Source: Pipra filicauda (lineage: Eukaryota; Chordata; Aves; Passeriformes; Pipridae). Taken from it: DNA of 64,000 nucleotides. Position 1 is the stretch's first letter. Every line of letters begins with the position of its first letter. Position numbers and translations under genes: made by a program. The DNA is taken from contig NW_024104420.1 of assembly GCF_003945595.2 (NCBI RefSeq), positions 3,532,201 to 3,596,200 of the forward strand. The letters are read 5' to 3'. The notes beneath the pieces are model-generated. The model did not search any database and was not told the DNA's origin. It worked only from the letters and a program-made list of their open reading frames with translations. Positions 24,046 through 36,879 of the stretch are shown piece after piece.

Positions 24046-26811
24046 TTTAATTGTTAGTCTCAACTTACTAGAAGCCACAATAGAAATTACATATTATTAG
24101 TGTTCAGAAGAACACTTTCTTCCATGGATGTAGCACACCATCCAAAATAAGGAAACACTGCAAAGAACAGTTATCTAATTTCTGCCAAAATGCTATCAGG
24201 AACATGTTTTTTGTTCTTGTAAGTAAAGTTAAAGCAGTGCTATAATTAAAAATCACAGGTTTGACACTAGAACATAAACGAACTATACTGCCTCAGGTAA
24301 GCCACTCTGATTTATATCATTAAGGAATATGTGTTCCCAGCCCTGACTTATACAACTGCACCCATCAAAATTTCACAGAAAAAAATTTCCTTGCTTTAGA
24401 ATGCAGAGCTGGTTTGTGGAGAGTGCAGTCAGGATACCCCATTGAACAAGAAAAAAAAGTAACTGCTTATTTGTGTCAAATTTCTTTACCCAAGTGAAAA
24501 ATTCATTGTCCTGGCTGAAAATGAAGTCCTGATTTATTTTCATACAGCAGAAGTAATTATTTCTATGACAGTTTCTTTGACTTACAAGGCATAGTGTGAG
24601 GCTTTACAAAATTTAAGAAAAATATGACCTGAAATTTTTCAGAATCTTGCTTTGTAAGTAAGCTCATACAAAATATTTTTTATCAGACTGCTTTATGATT
24701 CATACTAGCTTACAGTTCACGATTATTTACTATCCTGTCTTTTTCCAATATAAGTTATCTCATTAAAACAAAGGAAAAAATCAATTAGTTTTCCCATTAC
24801 CCATATTGTGCATACAATACTCAGTGGGTGATGGATGTGGTTTTAAAAGAGCTTTTATTCCCAAACAGAACAAAATTTTGAATTGATTATTTAAAAGCTA
24901 ATGTATTTTTTTTTCCTGCAACTCACCTGAATTACTTCATGATTCACAAAATTTTCCCTTTGTAATGAAAATTTATTATTTATGTAGCCACGTACACAAT
25001 ACAAACACACCATAGTATTGTAGCACAGCATTGCAAGTAAAGTACTAATTGTAATTGTCCCACCAAACACGCAGCTTTAAAATGTTGCTATGCATTACAT
25101 TTAATTACTTGATCTTTCTCCTTCGTACTTTCTTACTAATTTCTACATGGTAAGTTTGAGTTCAGTCAAAATATTTAAAAATTCCATTATGCTGCCAGTA
25201 CAGAACTCCTATTAAATATTAATAACTGAATAATTATGTTTTATCAATATAAACGCAAAAAAAATTACTTAGGCACCATGACATATTGACATTCCGTTTT
25301 CTATACCAAAAAAATTTACAAGTCATTTCCACACAACCTATGTGTACTAGTGTACTAGTTCTGTTTTGTGTACTAGTTTAGTTCAGAGATGAATGAAATC
25401 ACGCAGTAGAAAATCAAGTAGAATTTAGTCTCTCCTTGAAGAAGACATACAATGAAGAAATACTACTCATGTTATCCTCCCATTTCATTTGCCAATAATC
25501 AGGCTTTTATTTAAATTACATCACTCACACATCTTTCCTTATGTTAATCTTAACATTAAATTATGGCCTTGCTAATATATTATTATAAGTTAATCAGGCA
25601 TTACAAACACTAATAGCAATTAGCTGGGTTTTTTTTCCCTGGGCACAATTCTAGGTAAACATGTTTGAAATTGGTAAATGGATGTTATTAAAAATGAAAG
25701 CATAAATAAAGATCAAAATATCTTCTGTATACAAGCAGGAGTATGCTGCTGAATGGAAGGAAATAAAAATAAACAGGGTCATCATCTTGGAGGAACATTA
25801 AAGCACAAAAGTACTTCAGTGGTTTAAAGGGGTTCTTGAGTTGTTTAAATGGGTTCAGATTCAGAGGTGATTTGTACTGCAATATTGTGTTTATAGTGAT
25901 CAAACTATTTCTTTTTTCAGTTTAACTATCTGGTCTTGCTCTTGTACATTTTTGGTGTTGAGCTGCACATAAATTTAGTTTGGTAATGCTTTAGGTTGAA
26001 ACCCACAGAAGAAGCAGTAGCCTGAACACCAAGATGCCTAAATCCAAAAAACACCCAGATCTCAGACATGGCAAACCCCATATCTCTTATTCATCATCAT
26101 CAAGAGGTCTGGAACCCAGGAAAAGCAGCATCTCCATCAGGATCTGGGCTGAGACAACCACAAGGGAAACACTAAGGGAAGGGAGAGTTGCATCTGAAAT
26201 GTTCCCTTTGCAGCTCCTCAGTACTCTCTTTTTCTAGTTACCTTCAAGAACCCATTGCCAATAGAACAACAAAAACCCAGAAGAGCTGATATATTAAGCC
26301 TTAGATAAAAGGAATATGCCCCCAGATGAGTGCTTGGCTTATCTTCCAGATCACAGTCAAGCTTTAGTCTCACCTCCAGATCTTCAAGCAGGAAAGAAGA
26401 GTAGATTACAAGGTTTAATAAATGTCTACTAAAAGTCTTGCTGTTTCTGTGGCAAGTCATATTATCAAGCAAAATGGAGAAAAAATAGTTGCTGCGTACA
26501 GGTCTTAATTTTTAATGTAGTTTCCTAGAGTAGTATCATTCAGCATATTTTTATCTGTTGTTTGTTTCTTTCTGCTTGAGATTTCTGCTGAACAAATTCA
26601 TTCATCACTTAACTACTATAAAATTATTACACAGTTTCTGTTGGCTCTACAATTCTTCACTGCTACGGTTTACTTCTATATTTCTGAAGTTGTATCTTCT
26701 TCTCCAGAGCTTATGTGTTAAAGACATTGCTGGATCACTTTTTTGGGGAACTCAGGACCTCTTTCTGGATGCATGATGTAGATGATCATAGCAAACCTAC
26801 TTGCAAAGAAA
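24046..26811. other. Non-genic AT-rich stretch, no recognised gene
   Basis: I see nothing classifiable apart from a cluster of GTGTACTAGT words at 25340-25377. No open frame has recognisable similarity. Confidence 0.65.
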
Positions 26812-26935
26812 TTCACAGAATCATAGAATATTCTGAGTTGGAAGGGAGCCACAAGATAATTGAGTCCAATTCTTAAGTGAATAGCCCATATGGGGCACCC
26901 ACAACCTTGGTGTTATTAGTGCCATGCTGCAGTGC
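26812..26935 (-). mobile_element. tRNA-Ile-derived SINE with CR1 tail (TguSINE1-like), 5'-truncated
   Basis: Read on the plus strand this begins with the complement of a CR1 tail (cacagaatcatagaatattc, then tgagttggaaggga). It continues into the complement of a tRNA-Ile body: tagcccatatgggg, a short gap, then cacccacaaccttgg and tgttattagtgccatgct. In tRNA-Ile the corresponding minus-strand parts are the acceptor/T arm with the B box, the variable region and the anticodon arm. The anticodon region is well kept; a few bases of the B box are deleted and the A box end is missing. This head-tail architecture is that of TguSINE1, known from passerine birds and mobilised by CR1 enzymes. It is a dead SINE fragment, not a working tRNA gene. 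Confidence 0.85.
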
Positions 26936-29900
26936 CCAGACACGACATAAATTTACTCCATATTAGTGATGCACCGGAAAAAAATATTCAAATTTATTTA
27001 AGTGTTTATATTTTCACATTCATATGGCTGTTGAAAAGTTTCCACATCCATATTTTTAAAATAATTAAAGCTGTCTTTATGGATACGGTGTAACAACAAA
27101 GAGTTCAGAGCGAAACACAATGACTTTTCTAGTGCAAACAAATTAGTTCTCAGTATTGTGAAAAAAAATCCCAGAAGACATATGATATGGCAATTGCAAC
27201 AAGAAATTCCAAGACCATGAAGTAGTATTTATACTATTCTGATAACCAAGCTCGGATTCACTTCTTCTAACACAGCTCTGAGGTTAGGGAAACCAACATG
27301 ATACCTTTGCCATGAAAGGATACTGCAAGGTTAATATAATCCAAATGTTGGAAATGTAAGATATTTTCACTGTAGCAATATCCTGTCTTTCACTGTGTTA
27401 TTTTTAGCCTGTCCTAAAACATGACATGATAGATAAAGGAAATTACTATTTTTATGGCCAGATCTTGTGTGCGAAGATAAGGCGTGATGAATTAACAGCT
27501 GCAAAAGTAGTAAAGGGCCTTTGTCTAATCTTTTTTAAATATATATATATTAAATATATAACGAAGCTGTTCTGATCTTTAAAAAAAACCAACCTTTTTT
27601 TCCCCTAATGTAAAAAATGCATTTATTTCCTAAAAAAAATAGTAAATTTAATTTTAAAGCCTGACTAAACCTCCATTTTTGTGTAAGACAAAAAACATCA
27701 TGCAAATCAAATTATTTTCTTCTTTAATGCTAAATATAGTTTGGACTTGGCAAAGAAAATAATCTTGGTTAAAATTGCACATAATCAAACAAAGTAATAG
27801 ATTGCTATAAAATGTTATAGCTATTTCAATGTTTGTTTTCTTTCTGTATTTTGAAGTTTTGTGTTTAAATTAATATTTTAAATTCTTTTTAGTACACAAC
27901 AAACATCCAGAGAATACAGCAGTATTGTCTTGCTCACTGCCAGTCAGATTCACATAAAACAAAAACATCCAGAAAGCAATAACATTCCGTTGCCATCAGT
28001 GAACATACAGCACGCTAAGTTGCATTGATTTAATCACACAAAAACCTGCAACATGCATCCGTGACACCTTTTATGTCTTTGAATAAATTTCATTCAAACA
28101 ACTTTAGTTAGTTCCTCCATTCTCCATTCTTCATTAACATGTTTTGTTTTCACTTGCATATTTTGTCAGACTTTAACAGCTACTCTTAAAATGTTTCAGT
28201 GCTAGGAAATGACACTTGTTCAGATGAACGTGAAAGAATTTTATTATAAAGCACAAAAAGGCTGGATAAACATAAGAATGTATATCTACGTGACCCTCAG
28301 ACTAATGTTTTCTAATACCTGATCATATGACTTTGTGGTTAAAAGATTCTTTTTTATGTGTCTTATTTTGAGTGAACTAAGGAGGAAGATCTTATAACAG
28401 CCAAAAATCTAATAATGACATACTGTATTTCCACAGGAACTTCAATAGAGTTTGAAATGTTCAAAATCACAGTAAGCCTTAAATTTCTCTGCATTCTTGC
28501 TTTCCAGACATTTGAGAAGGGAAGAGTAAAGGGAGAGAACAACACAGCTCCTGCAGCACTTCCACACCTTCAAGAAAGGAGTCCAAACTGCAGATTCCAA
28601 GAGGATTATCATTGTAAACTTCAGTTAGATGATAAAAACACAGCTACTTTCAGTAAACTGTAGAGGAGAAAGAAAAGGAGCAATGCAAGGAATTTTCAGA
28701 ATGCAGGTTCTAACTTTGCAAATGACATAAAGATTGCCCCTTACCTGCTCACCTATAAGCAAATAAAAGATACACTTGAATAATGTAAATAAGCAAACCT
28801 CTTCAAAATATTTTTGGAGGAATAAGTTATCAATGTATTTTGCATACTTTTTGGGTACTGAATCAACACTTGATTTTAAAAGAACTTCCTCCAAGTTGCA
28901 TATAAATGAATCAAACACATGGCAGTCAAATGCATTTCCTGTACCAAGGCTGCCTTTCTAAATTCCCATCCTCATGAAAACATGAAAGAACTCTCCCACA
29001 TTTATACCCCATTATCTATATGCAGAAAGCATGCAGAAATGTACATATGGAATTAATTTACACAGAAGTGTTGAATGGGCACAAACGAAAGGTCAAAAAT
29101 GCCCTTTCCAAAGTTCAGATGGGGGAAAAAAAGGAAAAAGACAACTGAAGACAATAAAAACTTAATTTTTAAATGAACAGAGTATGTCATGTCCAATATA
29201 CTCCTTTATTAAAATTTTTATTGTTGATCAATTTTTTACCACAGATTTGAACATAATAGTGCAGTGGAAATATATAAGACCTATAACCATTTGGGTTTAC
29301 AGAGGAGATGATGAGCACCATTAAAGGAGTTTTTGCACATGTGGATGCTTTTTTAAACATGTGTTTTTCATGTATTTTCATTTGACTGTTTGATGTTCCA
29401 TCAGATCTGACAAATGGTTGAACTAAAGTTCTGAGCTGTTGCAAATGATGGAAGTTCAAAAGAATCCAGAACTAATCAGAACTGCATTAAAACAGACACT
29501 TGCAAACTGAGGAAAAAAATACTTTTATTTTTCAAATGCTCACTCACTCCCATGCAAAACATCAACTCATTAAAGAACAAATCTCCTAGCTAACGACAGA
29601 AACAGGTGTAACATTTACTACATGCTTACCTTAGTGATACACTGAGGAAAACAGTAGCAAAGTTAACCTCCTATTAGAAACACTTAAAATGTCAGTGAAT
29701 CGATACCAATGCTGTACAATGCAGTTCCAGTCTAAATTGCTTTATCAACAATAAACATTGTCTCAATTTTCCTCCCAGTAAAGTGAGAAAAGTCATAAGT
29801 GAATGTTCATTTATCCCAAGGCAGCTGTACAAGAGCCACTAATCTAGTGAATACAATAAATAAATTTATTGCTGTGTAAAGCAAACACACTCCCAGTGGA

Positions 29901-31156
29901 AGACATCAAAGGTATCCTTTGGACACCTTCAGCTCCAACTACATACAGACCACCATGAATATTTTACATTTCCTTTGTGCTGAGCATTATGTTTTTTATT
30001 AGTATCTCAAGTATGTTCATCTGTACTAGGTTGGCATTAAGTCAACATAAGCCTAATAAATGTAGATCCTGACATAAACGAGAATGTCACAGAGCTGATT
30101 GAATTAAAATGTCTAAGTCAGGTAAAAAACAAACAAATCCAAATGTGTGAGAAATTATGCATACTGATCAGGTTTTTTTCAATTTGTACCGTTTTATAAC
30201 ATGTATATATACATATATAACACCTTATTTCTTAGCCGGATTCATCAACACTATAAGTTACACCACTGGTGTTAGGCTTTTTGGTTGTTTTTAAATAGAG
30301 CACCTCAATGGGTTTTACTTCAACAATATCATGCTATCATCAAAACACAAATTTTGAGTCAGCTCTGAATTCAAATTTCATGTTAAGGTGGAACTATGAC
30401 AAAAACTTTCTATCTCAATTCCTGAATTCATCTTGAAAAACTGAAATCTGCCCTCAACCCTCTCAACTCATTCTTCATTTATAAAAAATATGTTTTTGTA
30501 TGGTTCTATACTTAAGGTTGAAGGAGATCAAGAGTTAAAGCAGAACTTTGAGTTCCAATTTCTCTCTTAATGTGGAAGCTAGCAACAAATGCTGGACAAA
30601 GTGATGGACAAAAAAAAAGATGAAAATCACACAATAAGTAGGAAATTCATTGTATGACTTTCTGAAACTTGTCATATTCTGCCAAAATGTGTTTTGTAGT
30701 TTGAATTGCTTTGCAAACTTCCCCTTTTGTTCTTTCTTTAAATGATTAGCCATTTTCAAGTGAAATTGAGAAGCCTAAAGCCTGAAGGTATTCAATTTTT
30801 TACCTTTAAGGTGACGTATAAATTTATTTCAATCACTTTAAAAATAAAATTCCAATCTATCTCTGCACAAATATATTTTAATAAAAGTATGTAAAATTTT
30901 TAGATGTTACCTTGTAGGGAAATTAAAACTAAAAGAGTGACATTAATGCTATGCAAAGAATAGTTCAGAGCAATGAGCTGATGCATTATGGATTGCAGTC
31001 CCTAAGGTTAATTCCACTATCCCTAGAGTAGTCACCAAAGAGAGATTAATGAGGTTGAACACATTCTTAATTGAAGTAACTACTCTTGACCTATTGTCTT
31101 CTGCTGGAATCTAGGTTTGTAGTGGCATTTTGGAGAATGACTCCATCACAAAAATA

Positions 31157-31158
<2 letters not shown>
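26936..31158. other. Non-genic AT-rich stretch, no recognised gene
   Basis: Contains AT-rich simple patches (TATATATA at about 27538-27560; a perfect 14-base palindrome ATGTATATATACAT at 30201-30214). No exon or classified repeat could be supported. Open frames of up to 97 codons near 28415-28961 and 29187-29459 show no known motif. Confidence 0.65.

Positions 31159-31207
<49 letters not shown>
31159..31207 (+). repeat. Uninterrupted 49-base A tract
   Basis: Forty-nine consecutive A residues are followed by an A-rich aaacaaacaacc segment. It may be an expanded mononucleotide microsatellite or the tail of a retrocopy. No mRNA-like sequence or target-site duplication is evident upstream. The 70-codon lysine-rich frame across it is an artefact of the tract. 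Confidence 0.95.
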
Positions 31208-31208
<1 letters not shown>

Positions 31209-34200
31209 AAACAACCAAAACCCAAATCTTGACAAGATCACAGATAATATTTTACTGCAGTCAAGGCCCAAATATAAATATTGTCCTTCACTTCTTGGAA
31301 GAACTACAAGCAGTAATGGCAAAGAGAAACTTATTTTCTTGAAATTTATAATTCATTTTCATGAACAATTACATTTTGAATGATTTGGGGTCTGAATTTT
31401 TTCTTTGAGCACTAAGTGAGGGAAGAACAACGTGGTTCAGTTACTTATACAAGTCTATTTGCTGAAAAACTTTCATACCAAAAAGGTCTTTCCCATTGGG
31501 TTTTACAGCATGTCAAGTTCATAGGCATAGTAGATTATAACCTGAAATCAGATCAGAAAAATATAAGGAGATGAAAAGCAGAACACTAATCAGTGGAGAA
31601 AATACAATTCCATTTTGGTAGACTTTTCTCCCTTCCCTCTTTGTCCCTTCTCACTCTTGTTTTCCATGAATAATTCTCCTTCTGGTTGTCATTCACAGAC
31701 ACATCAAGTTCAAGACAGAATACTGGCATTTCTCAGAAAGGTTTGTTATTACAAATATTAAGCCAGAACAGCTGTGTTGACTTGGAATTCCTCTTTAGCC
31801 AGCAAAATTCACAGAATCTTACAATGCACTGTTGCTTACTTAACAGTTTAAAAAAACCCACATTTCTCTAGTCAAACACATACTTTTTAAGTTGTTGACA
31901 TTTTTATTGATTGGAAAAAATCTACGGGCACTAAGGGAAAACAAAACACACTCATATATCCATATTTCATCTTAGTTGCCATTCCTGGTATTTTGTTATT
32001 GAGAAGTTCTGATGTACTTTGAACAATAGACCTGTGATGTCGGCAAGTCCTTTTGGGCTTGGGTAACATTTGCTTTTTCCTTTGAGCTAAGAAAAGAGGG
32101 ATAAACTCTGAAAAGAAATAATTCCTATAGGGAAACATATGTTTCAGATTATACAAAGGAAGGTTTAATTTATTTATTTTAAGAGGCTCCTAAAAGCCGG
32201 AGTTCCATCTGTAGCAAGCAAATCTCCTTATCAATTCCTGACTTTCTCAAGATCTTGTAGAATAAGAAGACATTCAAGGGAAGACTTCATTGAGTGCAAC
32301 AAAAGCAATAGAAACTGTAGGCACTCTGTTGAAGAGGGGAAAAATGTCTTATCCTTTCAAGAAAGATCAAACACCACCTGTATTAGGAATGAAAACAAAA
32401 AAGATGTAGAAAAAAAGGAAATCATATAAATAGATCAAATAATACTGTGTCAACCCCCTATCTAATTATCCTCCCAGTACTGCAAGAAAATTGCAAAGCA
32501 GGAGTGTTCTTATGGAGTTTCCATAAAAAGTACTTTCCGCTTGTGGATCAGACTGTCTTTTTGCATTTTGCACAATACAATAAGTACATCCATGAGAACA
32601 CATTTACTTGCCCTCATTTTCTCTCCCTTCGCTCAAGCATCAATTTCCTCTTACACTTCTTTTGCCATCAGGGAGTGAAAAAACGACTTTTATCTAGAGC
32701 TGACTGCATTTTCTTCCTCAACATTTCATTCTGAATGACTGCTTATATCCTTAAAGGTCCACGTGATACCTGGTACTAAATAATTAAAGGAAAAAATACG
32801 GATATTGGTTTGTAATTTGCATTAAAATTGTTGCATATTTTCAGTTAATCAATAGTAGTAGTTTGGCAAAAGATAAAGAATCCCACTAGTTATGCATGGT
32901 TTAATTCTTGGGTTTACTTGTTAAAATTATTTTATTACATAATTTATGCTCTGATGTATATTACACTCTCATATAATATAGAAATATGTATATGTATATA
33001 TGAGATATGTAAATTGTGTTCTAATATATAAATTATTAATAATATTTTTTTCAGAGTTGAAATTTGGTGCATCATTTTATCTTTATATATTAAGAGGTGT
33101 TTGGCAAATGTATTTTTGTTCTCTGAGGATTTGTGTTGTCAGAAAAAGATTTTTTCCTTGATGGCCTAAGGTTTCACCCAACTGATTCTCAATATTTTCA
33201 GGTTAAGAAAAGAATCTTGTCATAAGCTATGATACCAGCAGTACTTTAAAAATTGCTGGTTCTGCATAACAGATTCAGATTTCTTAGCAACCCCCTGACA
33301 TTAGAGAAAAAACAATTCCCAAGCTTGAACACCTTTATCATCTGCGTTCCTGCAAGACAATGAAATATGTCCTGCCAGCACTGAGAAATGTAGACAATGA
33401 AAGCAAAGCTACATTTTGACAGGCAGGTATTTTACATTAAAGAGATGAATTTTTCACAATCTCTGTTTTCACAAGATCCCATTTAAGACAGAGGATTTCT
33501 GTCCCCTGATTTTATGTTGTTATGACAGAAAGGCAGCAAGACCAGGAGATTAAGACTGTACAGGTGAAACAGAGTATCTTACTCTCAAGGGACCTCAGGG
33601 TGGAAGGAAGACATTGCCTCAGGCAAGGTGTCCAAACAGCACGTCAGTGTGGATCTCACAATACCATGTTGAAGGGAAATGAAGCCATTTGAGAAAACCC
33701 AAAGCCACTTGCCTTCAGCACATAACAGAAATGACCCTGCATCTCCCATCTCCTGAGATTACAACTTCCTCACCAATAAAAGGACAATTTGGTGAGAGAG
33801 AAGCACAACAAACCAGATAGACCCATTTCATGTTATACAACACCTAGTCTGTAATGCCAGCAGGATGTTGGCATGAATGCCATGCTGCTACATGCTGACA
33901 AGAGCAACTCTCATCTGGGCACATGCACAGGGCCGGAAGCACTGTGTCAATGGAAATTTACATTGGAAAAAACTGGCAGTTACAAGGCTTGGCTCTACCA
34001 AACTAGCTGCTTTGAGAAATAAATAGCTAGGCATAAGCAATGTTTCAAGTTAATGTTTCTTAGAAATGTTTTTTGATACACAACCCTTTTCTTGATCTAG
34101 TCCTAAGGACACAGGAAGCTTCTGGAGGAGCAAAGACATTAAGCCAATGTAGCATCCTTACACCCTCTCACTTTATATGAGCAGAGACAGTAGATTACTA

Positions 34201-36288
34201 CTTTGGTACCAGAAATAATATTTTCAGGTAAACCAAAGCCATAAGAACAGCCTGGACCATGGCTGGTGAATCTTAAGCCAAGAGGTTTCCAAGAAATAAC
34301 TTGAAACAAAATCAATAGGCATGAACATATCTTGTAGAATCCTACTTATTTTATATGTAAGTTACTTTGTTCAAGCACAACTCATATGACTGACTTCTGT
34401 GTTTTGATCAAGCCAATAATCTGGAATCTGTTTTTCACTGCACCTGCAATTCCTCCTCCAGTCTATCCCTGATGTCTAATCAGAATTCCATATGATAGAA
34501 AACAACCTTACTTTCAAACTTCAACTTGAAACTTTCAGGACATTTATGGGGAAAGCAGTGCAACCGCATTTCTTTCCCATTTCACAGCAAGTTTATTTTG
34601 AAATCTGAACACATCTTCATGAAAAATTGTTTCCAGAGGCCCAGTTCTACGTGATTTTGATTATAACACCTCTGCTATTCTTGTGTCCACAAGATTGAAT
34701 GCAATGTTCAGATTTCAAAAAGCACACAAGTCAACCACAGGAAAGATGAAGCTGTATTTAGCAGATAAAACCAAAACAAATGGGAGGCCAGATTAGATTA
34801 CTGCCTGTCAGCAGACCTTATGAGGCAATTGGCTGGCAGCTTTGGTAATGCTAACTACAAACAGCTTGCAATACCAAACCATTACATATATTCCCTGCCA
34901 AGACTGGCTGTCAGCTGTATGACTGGTCTTTTTCCTGCCAAAATAGTTGACATTCTCTCCTCGTTTATTAGTGAGCACCCTGCACTTGCTGACATGGTAA
35001 GTCAACCTACTGAATCAGGATGTCTGGATTATAAATAGCATAGGATGTATAATGTTTTCATTAAGTCCCAAAATACTATTGTTTTTTTCCAATATTCAGA
35101 CTATCGTGTTTGTAGGCTAGTGGATATATATGTACTGGAAACCATTTTTTATGCATCTTCCTTTCTAATTGATAAAAATAGCATTATGTGGTCATTTCTT
35201 ATTTTTTGCTAGTCAGGCTCACCTTCACAGAAGTACAGAAATACATTTAAAAAAAAAAAAATCAAATGCATTCCATTTCCAGCAAGAATGGTCAGCAGAT
35301 TAGAAAAAGTAATTATCTTGCCATAGTTTCTGGAAAGTACATCTAGTTCCAGTACAAGTAACTGTGATAGAGTAACCTCAAATGCAACTATCTATTTCCT
35401 TCACTGCTGCCTTCTCATTGCGGCCTGTAAGTCCTTGACTTCCGCAGTCTATTTTATCTCAAAAACGTGGTGGGACAATACAGAAAACAAGGGTTTTAAG
35501 ATAAGTATTTGTGGAATTAATAGAGGAGTTTTCAGCAATCTGCCCCTGGAAAACACACAGACTTTTGACAGCTTTCCTTTGGTTAACCACTTAATGCTTT
35601 TTTAGGCCTTTTAAGACTTTACTGTGAGCACCAGAATCAAAATAATATTCAACCTATCCAAACAACTGTGTGTTATGGTTTCACATTCCAGATTGTGAGT
35701 CAATTCCCATCTGACTGTGCAATGTTCTTGGCAGACTTTGATTTACCCCAAAAAATTTACTTTCTGAATGCAGATTTCTACAAGCCTCCTGGGCAGCATG
35801 AACCCAGGCAATTTCTGTTTGTGATTAAAAGCTGCAGCCTCCCCTTCCTCACTAAACTCTGTATAAAAAGTTACAATAAGTCAAAGCTAGAAAATGACAC
35901 AATGTTTTTTGTCATTTAATATATAAAATAGAATATATGCATAAATTGCTCCACTAACACAGACCAGCCAGTATCAAAGCACTTGAAATTTAAATTACAT
36001 AGAAAATGGACAACCACAGTATAGTCAAGCCAGTGGATGTGTCAGTTGTCTTTACTTCAGAGTAGTTAGAAAACAGAATAAAATGTAGTTTTATTTCTAA
36101 AAAAAAAGATTGGAAAAAAACAAAATTGAAGGAAATAATTTGATCTAAATAATGTTAACAAAAAAAAATTTAATTTTCCATTTTTTTAATTGTGGCTTTC
36201 TTCTGAAATGCAATTACTCCTCGGTTCTCCTTGTTCTGCAGATGTACATACATAAGTTTAGATGAAACTCTGCTCTTCAGTGCCCAGT
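31208..36288. other. Non-genic stretch, no recognised gene
   Basis: No defensible exon. The part at about 33540-33960 is less AT-rich than its surroundings and has a ccaataaaagg word at 33773, but I could not assign it to a repeat family or gene. AT-rich patches occur around 32940-33050. Confidence 0.6.
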
Positions 36289-36541
36289 TGTGCTGGTTTT
36301 GACAGGAGTAGAGTTAATTTTCTCCACAGTGGCCAGTATAGGGCTGTGTTTTGGATTTGTGCTGAACACAGGGCTGATAATATAGAGATGTTTTAAGCTG
36401 GGCAGGGCTTACACAGAGCCAAGGCCTTTTCTGCTTCTCATACTGCCTTGCTGGTAAGGAAGTTGAGGGTGCATGGGAGGTTGGGAAGAGATACAGCTGG
36501 GACAACTGACCGCAACTGACCGGAGAGATATTCTGACCATA

Positions 36542-36565
36542 TGACATCATGCTCAGTGTATAAAG
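36542..36565 (+). promoter_or_regulatory. LTR core promoter: CRE-like site and TATA box
   Basis: TGACATCA (36542-36549) is one substitution from the palindromic cAMP-response element TGACGTCA, and the change is the one expected from decay of a methylated CpG. Ten bases on lies TATAAAG (36559-36565). Transcription, if any, would run to the right from about 36590. Whether the promoter works is not known. Confidence 0.6.
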
Positions 36566-36741
36566 CGGAGAGAAGAGAGAGGAAGGGAGTGATGTTTGGA
36601 GTGATGGCCTTTGTCTTCCCAAGTCACTGTAAGGTGTGATGGGGCCTTGCACTCCTCGGGCTGAATAGCTGCCTGCTCATGAGAAGCAGTGAATTAATTC
36701 TTTGTTTTGTCTTGCTTGTGTGTGTGGCTTTTGCTTTTCCT

Positions 36742-36747
36742 ATTAAA
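36742..36747 (+). promoter_or_regulatory. LTR polyadenylation signal
   Basis: ATTAAA in a tcctattaaactgtctttgt context marks the end of the R region of the solo LTR. It lies about 180 bases downstream of the TATA box, as expected for a plus-strand LTR. Confidence 0.6.
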
Positions 36748-36879
36748 CTGTCTTTGTGTCAAACCATGGCTTTTCTGGCTTTTACACTTCCAGTTCTCTC
36801 CACAATCCCACTGGTGATGGAGCGAGCAAGCCACTGTGTGGGACTTTGTAGCTAGGTGGGGTTAAACCATGACATCAGT

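Larger units (their letters stand above)
36289..36874 (+). mobile_element. Solo LTR of an avian ERVL-type endogenous retrovirus
   Basis: The 586-base element starts TGTGCTGGTTTTGAC and ends GGGTTAAACCATGACA, giving TG...CA termini. Imperfect 5-base flanks (ccagt at 36284-36288, tcagt at 36875-36879) look like a target-site duplication, the length typical of class III (ERVL) elements. Inside on the plus strand are a CRE-like TGACATCA (36542-36549), a TATAAAG box (36559-36565) and an ATTAAA hexamer (36742-36747) in U3-R order. The wording (gagttaattttctccacagt, gggttaaaccatgaca) matches abundant bird LTRs of this type as I remember them. No internal retroviral genes or second LTR are present, so it is a solo LTR left by recombination. 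The 112-codon antisense frame inside it is spurious. Confidence 0.9.

Noticed and set aside
26881..26929. A functional tRNA-Ile gene
   Set aside because: Only part of the tRNA is present, the B box has a deletion, the A box end is missing and a CR1 tail is attached; it is a SINE fragment.
31130..31342. 70-codon lysine-rich frame
   Set aside because: Produced by translation of the 49-base A tract.
36314..36652. 112-codon minus-strand frame
   Set aside because: It lies wholly inside the solo LTR and antisense to it, with no recognisable protein similarity.
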